Origin: an uncultured Bacteroidales bacterium
GTDB taxonomy: Bacteria > Bacteroidota > Bacteroidia > Bacteroidales > Coprobacteraceae
DNA length: 64,000 bases
Direction: 5' to 3'
Assembly: GCA_949297285.1 (NCBI GenBank)
Contig: CASFRL010000075.1
Coordinates: 1 to 64,000, forward strand
Shown here in pieces: positions 35,879 through 45,676 of the stretch (position 1 is the stretch's first letter; each line of letters opens with the position of its first letter). The notes under the pieces are model-generated. The model made no database searches and was not told where the DNA came from. It saw only the letters and a list, made by a program, of their open reading frames with translations. The translations under genes and the position numbers were made by a program.

Positions 35879-36796
35879 TTATCTGATCTCACGAATATCA
35901 TACGGGGTTTGCTGATATACAAAATAATTCAGCCAATTGGAAAACAAAAGATTGGCATGTCCTCGCCAACGCACCAACGGTCCTTCTTCGGGATTATCGT
36001 TGCGATAGTAATTAACAGGCATCTCTATCGGCAGGCCTTTATCTAAATCACGATGATACTCGGTATCGAGAGTATATGGCGAATATTCTGAATGTCCGGT
36101 AATAAAAAATTCGCGTCCGCTACGTGCCATGACCATATATACACCAGATTCTTCAGATTCTGAAAGCAAGGTCAACTCAGGGACTTTCTCTATATCAGCC
36201 TTGCGCACTTCGGTATGCCGGCTGTGCGGTACATAAAACTCATCGTCGAACCCTCTGAATATCGGATTCTGATGATCATAAACCTTATGCTTGAATATCC
36301 CGAACATTTTTTTCGGCAACGGATATTTGGGAACGCCATAAAAATGATACAAACCGGCTTGTGCTGCCCAACATATATATAGTGTAGAGGTAACATGGGT
36401 ACGTGCCCAGTCGAATATCTCGGAAACCTCTTTCCAATAATCGACCTCCTCAAACGGCATTTGCTCTACCGGAGCTCCGGTAATAATCATACCGTCGTAA
36501 TTTTCATTCCGCAATGTCGAGAAGTCTTTATAAAACATCATCATGTGTTCGACAGGAGTATTTTTAGAGACATGTCCCGATATTTTCAGAAAATCGACCT
36601 CAATCTGCAACGGAGTATTCGACAATAACCGGATCAAATCGGTTTCGGTCGTAATTTTCAAAGGCATCAGATTCAGTATAACAATGCGCAAAGGCCGTAT
36701 ATCCTGCGTAGAGGCTTGCAGAGAATCCATTACAAAAATATTCTCGGATTTCAATATTTCTACGGCCGGCAATCGGGCTGGTAAATTTAATGGCAT
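35879..36796 (-). CDS. metA: homoserine O-acyltransferase, MetA type (probably acetyl-CoA dependent)
   Basis: A 305-residue MetA, the first step of methionine synthesis from homoserine. The catalytic cysteine (YICWAAQA, Cys142), histidine (GHSEY, His235) and glutamate (Glu237) are at the numbered positions known for the family. Residue 111 is glutamate (GAPVEQM); in characterised MetA enzymes glutamate here goes with acetyl-CoA and glycine with succinyl-CoA, so homoserine O-acetyltransferase activity is expected despite the usual name. A strong Shine-Dalgarno AGGAGG lies eight bases before the start. The leader is only about 20 bases, leaving no room for a SAM riboswitch. It is followed at once by the U32 gene. 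Confidence 0.95.
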   Translation of the reverse strand: MPLNLPARLPAVEILKSENIFVMDSLQASTQDIRPLRIVILNLMPLKITTETDLIRLLSNTPLQIEVDFLKISGHVSKNTPVEHMMMFYKDFSTLRNENYDGMIITGAPVEQMPFEEVDYWKEVSEIFDWARTHVTSTLYICWAAQAGLYHFYGVPKYPLPKKMFGIFKHKVYDHQNPIFRGFDDEFYVPHSRHTEVRKADIEKVPELTLLSESEESGVYMVMARSGREFFITGHSEYSPYTLDTEYHRDLDKGLPIEMPVNYYRNDNPEEGPLVRWRGHANLLFSNWLNYFVYQQTPYDIREIR

Positions 36797-36823
36797 AAAC
36801 GTTTCCTCCTAATTGAACGAATG

Positions 36824-36853
36824 CAAAGGTACAAATAAAGCGGGAAACTCAAA
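36824..36853 (-). promoter_or_regulatory. metA promoter
   Basis: Minus-strand TTTG (36850-36853), 18 bases, TACCTTTG (36824-36831). The expected transcription start is about 36817. Confidence 0.65.
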
Positions 36854-36885
36854 ACAACTCTTTCGATCGGGGAATCTTTATTACA

Positions 36886-36916
36886 TAAAAAAAGCGCATA
36901 AAAATGCGCTTTTTTC
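36886..36916 (-). terminator. terminator of the ABC-F gene
   Basis: AGCGCAT (36893-36899), loop AAAA, ATGCGCT (36904-36910), with A and T runs on both sides, 24 bases beyond the ABC-F stop. Confidence 0.88.
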
Positions 36917-36933
36917 TGTATCGTCAAAATCGA

Positions 36934-38574
<1,641 letters not shown>

Positions 38575-38624
38575 TCACTTTAACCTTGAAACACTCTTTT
38601 AATACACGTTTTTTTAATCGGGCA

Positions 38625-38632
38625 CAAAGGTA
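38625..38632 (-). promoter_or_regulatory. ABC-F gene promoter (-7 box)
   Basis: Minus-strand TACCTTTG, about 75 bases upstream of the start; partner TTG at 38649-38651 is closer than usual (16 bases). Confidence 0.5.
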
Positions 38633-38670
38633 GTCATTTTTATAACATCAACCTAACAATGTTTTTGCCG

Positions 38671-38712
38671 AAAAAACAGAAGGCTGCTCTCTCACGGAGG
38701 AACAGCCTTCTG
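38671..38712 (-). terminator. terminator of the outer membrane barrel gene
   Basis: CAGAAGGCTG (38677-38686) pairs perfectly with CAGCCTTCTG (38703-38712); the minus strand then runs into TTTTTT (38671-38676). Confidence 0.88.
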
Positions 38713-38736
38713 CCTATTTTTTTTCAATACTATTTT

Positions 38737-39465
38737 TTAAAACACATAGGCAAAACCAAGATTCATATATACGTTATACATCTTGAAACTTACTGCCGTA
38801 AAATCTCCGGGGAAAAGAGGGGTTAAGCTCCACGTCAAATCACCATATAAAGATAAATGTTTATAGGCAACAAATTCGGCACCGAGTTCAAGCCCTGCAT
38901 TGAATTTTTTAATATCATCAGAAAAATCATAAGTGGCATCGACATTCAGTTTCTGACTCAAGGGGTTTCCTTCCCGAATATAACCATTCTTTGCCGTACC
39001 GGAAAAGTCTCCACGAGTTAAAAAAGACATGAAACCGCCAAATTTCAAATCCCAACGTTTTGAGAGATCATATACAGCCAAAACAGGAATCGTGACATAA
39101 TCGTTCTTTACTTTTGTCACTACATCTCCGGTAAAAATTCCTTCAATATAACGTCCGTCGTTCAACAAACGAATCTGGTAATTCTTCACTTGAGCATCGG
39201 TTTCCATTGCCCGTGTTTCCAAACGGATTCCGGTCATGACACCCCACTTTTCGGTCAGTTCCCGTTTTACACTTCCTTCCAACGAAAAAGAGAGTGTAGG
39301 ATTATAAGAGTTAATGCCCCGTATTTCTGCCGGGAGCCCCATTGGAGAAGTACCTCCGATATTAAAACCGGCCTTTATACTGAATTCATATTCCTTGGCA
39401 TCGACTTTAGCAATTACCGCCAACATCAATATGGCTGCCAATCCTATTTTTTTCAATGTCTTCAT
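38737..39465 (-). CDS. outer membrane beta-barrel protein
   Basis: A protein of about 242 residues with a signal peptide (ending near VDA) and then amphipathic strands starting YEFSIKAGFNIGG and ending in an aromatic YVF, the pattern of the Bacteroidetes outer membrane beta-barrel (porin-like) family; eight to ten strands are likely. No ligand can be inferred. The longest frame starts with TTG at 39480 and overlaps the previous stop; the ATG at 39465 begins a better signal peptide (MKTLKKIGLAAILML). It follows the PCMD lipoprotein gene by 11 bases and likely works with it at the cell surface. Confidence 0.82.
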   Translation of the reverse strand: MKTLKKIGLAAILMLAVIAKVDAKEYEFSIKAGFNIGGTSPMGLPAEIRGINSYNPTLSFSLEGSVKRELTEKWGVMTGIRLETRAMETDAQVKNYQIRLLNDGRYIEGIFTGDVVTKVKNDYVTIPVLAVYDLSKRWDLKFGGFMSFLTRGDFSGTAKNGYIREGNPLSQKLNVDATYDFSDDIKKFNAGLELGAEFVAYKHLSLYGDLTWSLTPLFPGDFTAVSFKMYNVYMNLGFAYVF

Positions 39466-39476
39466 TATATCTTTTT

Positions 39477-40667
39477 TCAATTTCCTTCACAAACTATTTC
39501 TACATCATCGATCCATAGCGTATTTCCTATACCACCGATAAAACGGTCGCCATAAAAACTCGAAGAAAATACAATCGCCAAACTATATTCATAATTTCTC
39601 AGGCGATCGGGATCAAGACTTTTCCCCTGGCGGTACTTAAAATCAAATACACGGTGCTTATATTCCCCATTTGTACCATATTGATCTGAATTTTCGTCTT
39701 GCTCATGCAATCCGGCAACAGCAATAATAGGGTTATCGGTATCTTCTTTCAATATTGTATTTCCATCCAGATAAGAGACGCCATAAAGTTCTTGTGCTTT
39801 TACGTTATCGAACAAAACAGCATATATGGCACAATAATCACGCCCATCGCCATAGACTGTTCCGTTACCTTTTTTATCATAAGTCATATTGACATTGCTG
39901 CCGTCGTATTTAAATTTCACACTCATCTGCAAAGGTTTTTTTCTGAAAGGCAAGCCAAAATGTGTAGCTTTCATCGGCTCCTGCATAATATTTATACCTT
40001 TCGATGAGAACTCTCCTAAAAACAAATTTCCAGCAGCAATGGGCATCCCTTGCAATGCTCCCAAAGAACCGGTTCCTCGAGTTTTCAAACAAGCTACGCC
40101 TTTTCCTGAAGATGCATCTTTTTCGGCAAAAGTAGGGAAATCTTTAGGCCCACCTGAAGCAACCAACGAAAAGCCTAAATTTCCGGAAGCCCAAATATAT
40201 TGTTCTATATAGGTATCTTCTATATTCCCCTCAATATCAAATTCGACCTTTTCCTGTTCATAAAATTCATCCCATTTATTTGTCGTAAATCTTTCAAAAT
40301 CATAGAATGTAGGAATCTCCAATTCAAGGAACTGCACGGTATAAAACTTTTGCCACTCTTTATTTTCAGATGTAACGCGATATTCTTGACGAAGTACATT
40401 TTGGGTTGTCGCCAACAAACTGTTTTCCAAGGTTATGGTAGCGCCTTCCGACAAGACAAAAGAGGGCTGCAAATTTTCTAAATCGACCATTCCTTTTCTC
40501 AAATAGACCGTAGCTCTATTTTCATCGATACGGATACTCGTCACCGCGTTCATTTGCGGTATTAAAATTTCTTCTATATCGGCTTCTACGTTAGGGAGTT
40601 CATCTTTTATGCAAGAAGGAAATATAATAAACACGCTAAGGATTATATACAACCATCTATTTTTCAT
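39477..40667 (-). CDS. PCMD-domain surface lipoprotein
   Basis: A 396-residue lipoprotein with a signal sequence and lipobox at about residue 19 (IIFPSCIKDE). The N-terminal domain (about 25-120) resembles the bacterial Ig-like repeat that often precedes PCMD. The C-terminal part has PCMD (putative carbohydrate metabolism domain) traits: PTFYDFERFTTNKWDEF, GKGVACLKT, AAGNLFLGEF, FGLPFRKKPLQMSVKFKYDG and LWIDDVEIVCE. Such proteins are surface glycan-binding or adhesion-like proteins of unknown ligand. A TACTTTTG promoter box (minus strand, 40703-40710) lies 36 bases upstream. The gene pair with the barrel protein resembles a small surface module. Confidence 0.83.
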   Translation of the reverse strand: MKNRWLYIILSVFIIFPSCIKDELPNVEADIEEILIPQMNAVTSIRIDENRATVYLRKGMVDLENLQPSFVLSEGATITLENSLLATTQNVLRQEYRVTSENKEWQKFYTVQFLELEIPTFYDFERFTTNKWDEFYEQEKVEFDIEGNIEDTYIEQYIWASGNLGFSLVASGGPKDFPTFAEKDASSGKGVACLKTRGTGSLGALQGMPIAAGNLFLGEFSSKGINIMQEPMKATHFGLPFRKKPLQMSVKFKYDGSNVNMTYDKKGNGTVYGDGRDYCAIYAVLFDNVKAQELYGVSYLDGNTILKEDTDNPIIAVAGLHEQDENSDQYGTNGEYKHRVFDFKYRQGKSLDPDRLRNYEYSLAIVFSSSFYGDRFIGGIGNTLWIDDVEIVCEGN

Positions 40668-40980
40668 ACAATTATATTTTTATTTTCAAACAAATCCGGG
40701 GACAAAAGTACATTAATTTTCGAAATTAAAGCTCTAAATAAAATATGGCCTTCGAAATAAAGACTAATTGATAAAAACAATGCTTCAATTTCTACAAAAA
40801 CCATTATTTACAGAAAGATAAATATCAAGTTGAAAACCAGAAATTTATAGAAAACCGCCATTTTGTTTTGAGAAAAAGAGTATACGATGTTAAAAAACAA
40901 TAAACAAAAGTAAAAAAACCGTTTTTATCTCCCCTAAAGGAGAAAAAACGGTTTTTATATCATTTTTCTTCAAATATCAA
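40668..40980. other. gap between prs and the PCMD gene
   Basis: About 310 AT-rich bases holding the PCMD gene promoter box (minus-strand TACTTTTG, 40703-40710) and the prs terminator (40914-40956). Between them (about 40715-40910) nothing is seen. Confidence 0.6.
40914..40956 (-). terminator. prs terminator
   Basis: AAAAACCGTTTTT (40914-40926) pairs with AAAAACGGTTTTT (40944-40956), with CTCC/GGAG inside. It lies 25 bases past the prs stop. Confidence 0.88.
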
Positions 40981-41919
40981 TTATATAATATATTGAGAAC
41001 TGATAGACTCATTCTCATATACTCTACGGATAGTATCGGCAAATAACTCTGCAATACTCAAGATATGCACTTTATGACAATCTTTATAATAAGGAATACT
41101 GTCGGTAAAGATCATTTCCGTAAGTTTCGACTCATTTACCCGAGCTGTCGCGGGGTCGGACATAACGGCATGACTGGCAATTGCACGTACCGAAAGAGCT
41201 CCTTTACTCATCATCAAATCGGCAGCTTTGGTTATGGTTCCGGCCGTATCGACCATATCATCGATAAGGATAACATTTTTATTCTCGACATCACCTATCA
41301 CCGTCATACTTTCCACTTCATTGGCTTTGGCTCTTGACTTGTGACACAAAACCAAAGGTACTCCAAAATATTTTGCATATGAATTAGCCCGTTTCGAACC
41401 ACCGACATCCGGAGTGGCAATCACCATATTTTCAAGATTAAGCGACTGAATATAAGGTGTAAATACCGATGATGCATACAAATGATCTACCGGAACATTG
41501 AAAAATCCTTGTATCTGGTCAGCATGTAAATCCATGGTAATCAACCGGTCGATACCGGCTACACTCAATAAATCGGCTATCAACTTCGCTGCGATAGAAA
41601 CACGGGGCTTGTCTTTACGGTCTTGCCGTGCCCAGCCGAAATAAGGTACTACGGCAATTATCGATTTTGCAGAGGCTCTCTTTGCTGCATCGATCATCAG
41701 CAAAAGCTCCATCAGATTGTCGGAATTGGGGAATGTCGATTGTACTAAATAAACTTGACTTCCCCGAATCGATTCTTCGAAAGATACTCCAAATTCACCA
41801 TCTGCAAAATGCTGAATTTTCATGTTTCCCAGTTCGCAATTTAAAGCGTTACAAATTTTTTCGGCAAGATAACGGGAATTGGTTCCCGCGAAAACCTTGA
41901 AAGGTGGTCTCTGGCTCAT
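40981..41919 (-). CDS. prs: ribose-phosphate pyrophosphokinase
   Basis: A 312-residue class I PRPP synthase, producing PRPP from ribose 5-phosphate and ATP for nucleotide, histidine and NAD synthesis. It shows KVFAGTNSRYLAEKICNAL, FADGEFGVSFEESIRGSQVYLVQS, VVPYFGWARQDRK, DLHADQIQGFFNVPVDHLYA, the PRPP loop VILIDDMVDTAGTITKAA and a normal C-terminus. A TACCTTTG promoter box (minus strand, 41958-41965) lies 39 bases upstream. It is transcribed alone. Confidence 0.98.
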   Translation of the reverse strand: MSQRPPFKVFAGTNSRYLAEKICNALNCELGNMKIQHFADGEFGVSFEESIRGSQVYLVQSTFPNSDNLMELLLMIDAAKRASAKSIIAVVPYFGWARQDRKDKPRVSIAAKLIADLLSVAGIDRLITMDLHADQIQGFFNVPVDHLYASSVFTPYIQSLNLENMVIATPDVGGSKRANSYAKYFGVPLVLCHKSRAKANEVESMTVIGDVENKNVILIDDMVDTAGTITKAADLMMSKGALSVRAIASHAVMSDPATARVNESKLTEMIFTDSIPYYKDCHKVHILSIAELFADTIRRVYENESISSQYII

Positions 41920-41990
41920 TGTGTTTTAAAAATAAATCCAAATGGTTAATTTTTTTGCAAAGGTACAATTTCATTTATTATTTTGATACA

Positions 41991-43706
41991 TTAAATCCTT
42001 TTTTTTAGATTATTTGTATCGACACATTTCCAGATTACCGCCCCATAGGCTTTCACCGATGAACGAAACATTTTTTCGGAAGAGACGACTTTCGAAGCTG
42101 TTTCTCCCGAAAGCAACTCTAAAGCCTGATATTCTTGTGCCGGCATATCCCATATATCAAAAGCATGCTGTGGCAACTTCACACCGACTTCAACCTCTTT
42201 ATCCGCAAAATTTGCAATAATAACCAATAACTCGCCATCTTTTTTCCGCATAAAGGCATATTGCTTGCGAGCATCAAAGTGAGGGTTGTCTCCATTTACA
42301 TACATCAAATCAAAAAATGCGCCTTCTCTGATTGCTGCCTCTTTATTGCACAAAGTCAATACTTGTTTATACCGACGGCGCAACTCTTTTTGCTCCGACG
42401 TAAGATGCGCCACAGAGCATTTGCCTCCGGCATACCATGTACGAACCGAACGTACACTCCAATAGTCGAAGATCGTTGTCCGTCCATCCAATCCGCTAAA
42501 GCCTTCGGCATCGACAGCCGGTTCGCCCAGCTCTTGACCAAAATAAATCATCATCGGATTGACATTCATCATTGCCGAAACAATCAGTGCCGGATAGGCC
42601 CGAAACGGATCGCCCGCAAAATTCGGAGATGCGATGCGCTGTTCATCGTGATTTTCGAGGAAATTGAGCATATGTTCCATGATTCCATCCAAAGACTGCC
42701 AACATCGTGTAATCTGATAAGCTGCCGCATGTCCGTTTACAACACTGCGCAGCAAATCATACAACCCGACTTTGTCATATAGATAATCGAATTTCCCGTC
42801 TTCGATATAATATCTATATTCATGCGAATTATATACTTCGGCAATAAAATCGACACCGGGATGCTGTTCTTTGATCCGGGGGATTACCCATCCCCAAAAG
42901 TCGACCGGAACCATTTCGGCCATATCGCAACGAAAGCCGTCAATTCCTTTACGGCTCCAAAAGAGTAATATATCTCTCATTTTGAGCCATGTATCGGGAA
43001 TGGGATCGAAATATTTCCGACGGCCATGCAAATAATCTACACCATAGTTCAATTTGACGGTCTCATACCAGTCATTTCGATTGGGATAGGCTCCAAAACA
43101 ATCATTCCCTGTTGCCTTGGCCGGATACTCCCGATATTTTTGATCGCCTTCTCCTATATAAAATTGAGGCTGGAACTCTTGACGGGGAATATAATAGAAA
43201 TTATTTTGCGGATCGAAATGTACTTCCTGATTGTCGTTTTCGCCCAAATCGACAACGCCTTCGGGTTTTGCATCGGAATGATAGCAACGGGCAACATGGT
43301 TGGGCACAAAATCTATTATCACTTTCAACCCGGCACTATGCGAACGTTCGACCAGCGACTCAAACTCTTGCATCCGCTCAGGGATATTCACTGCAAGATC
43401 GGGATCAACATCATAATAATCTTTTATCGCATAAGGCGAACCGGCTCTTCCTTTTACAATAAAGACATTGTCACGTTCAATGCCATATCGGGAATAATCG
43501 GTTTGAGTAGCATGCTCGATAATACCGGTAAACCAAACATGGGTACAACCGAGATTCTTGATCTCACGTAATACTTTCGGGGTAAAATCTTGTAACTTGC
43601 CGACGCCGTTTTCCTCTATCGTACCATTGGGTTTGCATGTATCGTTCTGATTTCCGAACAGGCGCGGAAGTACTTGATAAATAACCATTTTTCGTTTCTT
43701 ATCCAT
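41991..43706 (-). CDS. cytoplasmic GH13 alpha-amylase-family enzyme
   Basis: An enzyme of about 571 residues of glycoside hydrolase family 13 without a signal peptide. The TIM-barrel regions are KVIIDFVPNHVAR (region I), GFRCDMAE (nucleophile Asp), FIAEVYN (acid/base Glu) and FLENHDEQR (transition-state Asp). A beta-sandwich C-terminal domain follows (YAFMRKKDGELLVIIANFADKEVEV). It should break alpha-1,4-glucans or maltodextrins inside the cell. An insertion after region I (SDAKPEGVVDLGENDNQEVHFDPQNNFYYIPRQEF) is typical of a Bacteroidetes subgroup. The start M4 (MDKKRKM) is preferred over 43715. It follows the patatin gene by about 40 bases on the same strand, so the two may be cotranscribed. 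Confidence 0.92.
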   Translation of the reverse strand: MDKKRKMVIYQVLPRLFGNQNDTCKPNGTIEENGVGKLQDFTPKVLREIKNLGCTHVWFTGIIEHATQTDYSRYGIERDNVFIVKGRAGSPYAIKDYYDVDPDLAVNIPERMQEFESLVERSHSAGLKVIIDFVPNHVARCYHSDAKPEGVVDLGENDNQEVHFDPQNNFYYIPRQEFQPQFYIGEGDQKYREYPAKATGNDCFGAYPNRNDWYETVKLNYGVDYLHGRRKYFDPIPDTWLKMRDILLFWSRKGIDGFRCDMAEMVPVDFWGWVIPRIKEQHPGVDFIAEVYNSHEYRYYIEDGKFDYLYDKVGLYDLLRSVVNGHAAAYQITRCWQSLDGIMEHMLNFLENHDEQRIASPNFAGDPFRAYPALIVSAMMNVNPMMIYFGQELGEPAVDAEGFSGLDGRTTIFDYWSVRSVRTWYAGGKCSVAHLTSEQKELRRRYKQVLTLCNKEAAIREGAFFDLMYVNGDNPHFDARKQYAFMRKKDGELLVIIANFADKEVEVGVKLPQHAFDIWDMPAQEYQALELLSGETASKVVSSEKMFRSSVKAYGAVIWKCVDTNNLKKRI

Positions 43707-43745
43707 ACTCTCCAAAAGGTTATTCTATATTAAAATAGATTTTTT

Positions 43746-44546
43746 TCATTTAAGACTCTCTCTATTCAAACTCATGACTTTTTGCGTATCTCTATATCCG
43801 CATGCGGCAATCTCCCGAAGTCGTTCTATATCGAAAATATTGTATTCAACAATCTCTTCTGTCTGAACCAATATATCGCACAACTTTATGTCGGCAAGTG
43901 TATTGCTCTTGAATATAAAACCATACGAACGTTCAGCGATTCCGATAATCGTTTTTTTATACTCTTTTGCCACTAAAGGATTTACATTCACCCCCATAAC
44001 AATATCGCAAAACGGACGGATCGGGGTGACCGGCAAATTCCGCAACACACCGCCATCGACATAATGGACGCTATCGATTATTACGGGACTGAACAAAACC
44101 GGAATACTGCATGAAGCACAGACGATATCGATAATCGGCCCTGTGGCAAAGATTTTACTCTGTCCATGATCCAGATCGGTAGTCGTAACGACAACCGGTA
44201 TCGCCAAATCTTCTAAATATCGGGCGTGTAAGACTTTTTTGAGAAAATTCCGGAATCGGGTTATTTTGAAAAATCCCGAACGAGGAATGGTTATTTCGGC
44301 TAAATCACTAAAGTTAAGAGAGGAAAACAGGTCTATAATCTCATCCGGTGTATATCCGTCGGCATACAACACACCGATCAACGAACCTGCACTCGTCCCC
44401 GATATAATATCGGGATGTACTCCTATCTCATCAAGAAACTTCAATGCCCCTACATGGGCAAAACCGCGGGCACCACCTCCGCTCAATGCCAATCCGAAGT
44501 GATACGGTTTTATTACCGATACACTGTTTTTATCATCTTTTATCAT
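43746..44546 (-). CDS. patatin-like phospholipase
   Basis: A 266-residue patatin-domain serine lipase. All key motifs are present: the oxyanion GGGARGFAHVG, the nucleophile GTSAGS and the Asp of the Ser-Asp dyad in VDGGVLRNLPV. It lacks a signal peptide and the outer membrane barrel seen in longer members, so it is probably a cytoplasmic RssA/YlbK-type acylhydrolase. Substrate unknown. The GH13 gene follows on the same strand. Confidence 0.93.
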   Translation of the reverse strand: MIKDDKNSVSVIKPYHFGLALSGGGARGFAHVGALKFLDEIGVHPDIISGTSAGSLIGVLYADGYTPDEIIDLFSSLNFSDLAEITIPRSGFFKITRFRNFLKKVLHARYLEDLAIPVVVTTTDLDHGQSKIFATGPIIDIVCASCSIPVLFSPVIIDSVHYVDGGVLRNLPVTPIRPFCDIVMGVNVNPLVAKEYKKTIIGIAERSYGFIFKSNTLADIKLCDILVQTEEIVEYNIFDIERLREIAACGYRDTQKVMSLNRESLK

Positions 44547-44636
44547 GTAGCTAAGATAGCAAAAAAAAGAACAGCCAACGATATTATTCGCAAGAATAAA
44601 TATCCTGCTCTATAAAAAAAGATACATATCTTGTTA

Positions 44637-44936
44637 TCAGAATGTATAATCGACGCAAGCTCGTCCCTCTTTTACATCTTTTATAATCTGAGTTGCCGCT
44701 ACATGATCGGGATGTACGGCATAGTTAGCCAAATCCTCCATAGAATCGAATTCGGTAACCAAACACATATCGAACTCTTCTTTGGGATTTTCATTTATTC
44801 CGACTTCTATAAAGCGTAAAAAAGGAATTTTATCCTTTAAAGCTTCCAAAGCCGATTTAAACTCTTGCATTACCATCTTTAAAGATGCAGTATCTTCTGT
44901 TTTTTTGAACTTAAATAAAACGATGTGCTTTACCAT
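44637..44936 (-). CDS. Dabb-family (stress-responsive A/B barrel) protein
   Basis: A 99-residue single-domain protein, MVKHIVLFKFKK start, SALEALKDKIPFLRFIEVGINENP, MCLVTEFDSMEDLANYAVHPDHVAAT, CVDYTF end: the dimeric alpha/beta barrel Dabb fold. Function in bacteria is unclear, with proposed roles in stress and in binding small hydrophobic ligands. A TATTTTTG box (minus strand, 45013-45020) lies upstream. Confidence 0.9.
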   Translation of the reverse strand: MVKHIVLFKFKKTEDTASLKMVMQEFKSALEALKDKIPFLRFIEVGINENPKEEFDMCLVTEFDSMEDLANYAVHPDHVAATQIIKDVKEGRACVDYTF

Positions 44937-44948
44937 ACTAAATTTTAT

Positions 44949-44994
44949 TATATTTGTAATTGTTTATCGATTTCCCCCGATTTACAAAATCGGG
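44949..44994 (+). promoter_or_regulatory. udk promoter box and leader hairpin
   Basis: TATATTTG (44949-44956) fits the -7 consensus on the plus strand. The leader contains the hairpin CCCGATTT (44976-44983) with AAATCGGG (44987-44994), separated from the udk start by 55 AT-rich bases. A plus-strand T run follows after 'ACG', so it may act as a weak attenuator. Confidence 0.45.
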
Positions 44995-45049
44995 ACGTTT
45001 TATCGCTGAATGCAAAAATAAATATTATTTTTTCGTTATCTGAATTTAT

Positions 45050-45661
45050 ATGCTAATTATTGGTATTGCCGGTGGAACCGGATCAGGAAAAACAACGGTC
45101 GTTCGCAAAATCATCCAAAGTCTACCAGAGGGTGAAGTAACCGTAATTCCTCAAGACTCATATTATAGAGACAACAGCGATTTGCCTTTGGAAGAACGGT
45201 TAAAACTTAATTTTGACGAACCGGCGGCCATCGAATTCGAATTATTGGTAAAACAGTTGAAAGACCTGAAAGAAGGTAAACCGGTAGAACAACCCATTTA
45301 TTCTTATCTGACATGTACCCGCTCTAAAGAGACGATACCCATTCAGCCACGGGATGTTATTATTGTGGAAGGCATTCTTATACTTTGCAACGAAGAGTTA
45401 CGCAACATGATGGATATGAAAGTTTTTGTCGACGCCGACGCCGATGACCGGCTCATTCGGGTCATTAACAGAGACATCATAGAACGGGGCCGTACTGTTG
45501 AAATGGTCATCGACAGATATGAGAAAGTATTGAAACCGATGCACTTGCAACATATCGAACCCACAAAACGATACGCCGACTTAATTATACCACAAGGCGG
45601 GAACAATTTGGTCGCAATCGATATTTTAACCAATTTTATAGCCCACAAATTGAATCCTTAA
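45050..45661 (+). CDS. udk: uridine kinase
   Basis: A 203-residue P-loop kinase that phosphorylates uridine and cytidine in pyrimidine salvage. It has GIAGGTGSGKTTVVRKI (Walker A), QDSYYRD, NFDEPAAIEFELLVKQL, PIYSYLTCTR, VIIVEGILIL and RDIIERGRT. Length is normal. It is 15 bases before the lytic transglycosylase gene, with which it is likely cotranscribed although the functions are unrelated. Confidence 0.96.
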   Translation: MLIIGIAGGTGSGKTTVVRKIIQSLPEGEVTVIPQDSYYRDNSDLPLEERLKLNFDEPAAIEFELLVKQLKDLKEGKPVEQPIYSYLTCTRSKETIPIQPRDVIIVEGILILCNEELRNMMDMKVFVDADADDRLIRVINRDIIERGRTVEMVIDRYEKVLKPMHLQHIEPTKRYADLIIPQGGNNLVAIDILTNFIAHKLNP

Positions 45662-45676
45662 ACAACAGGCTTTGAC

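Noticed and set aside
36797-36823. SAM riboswitch before metA
   Set aside because: The leader is only about 20 bases after the predicted start of transcription.
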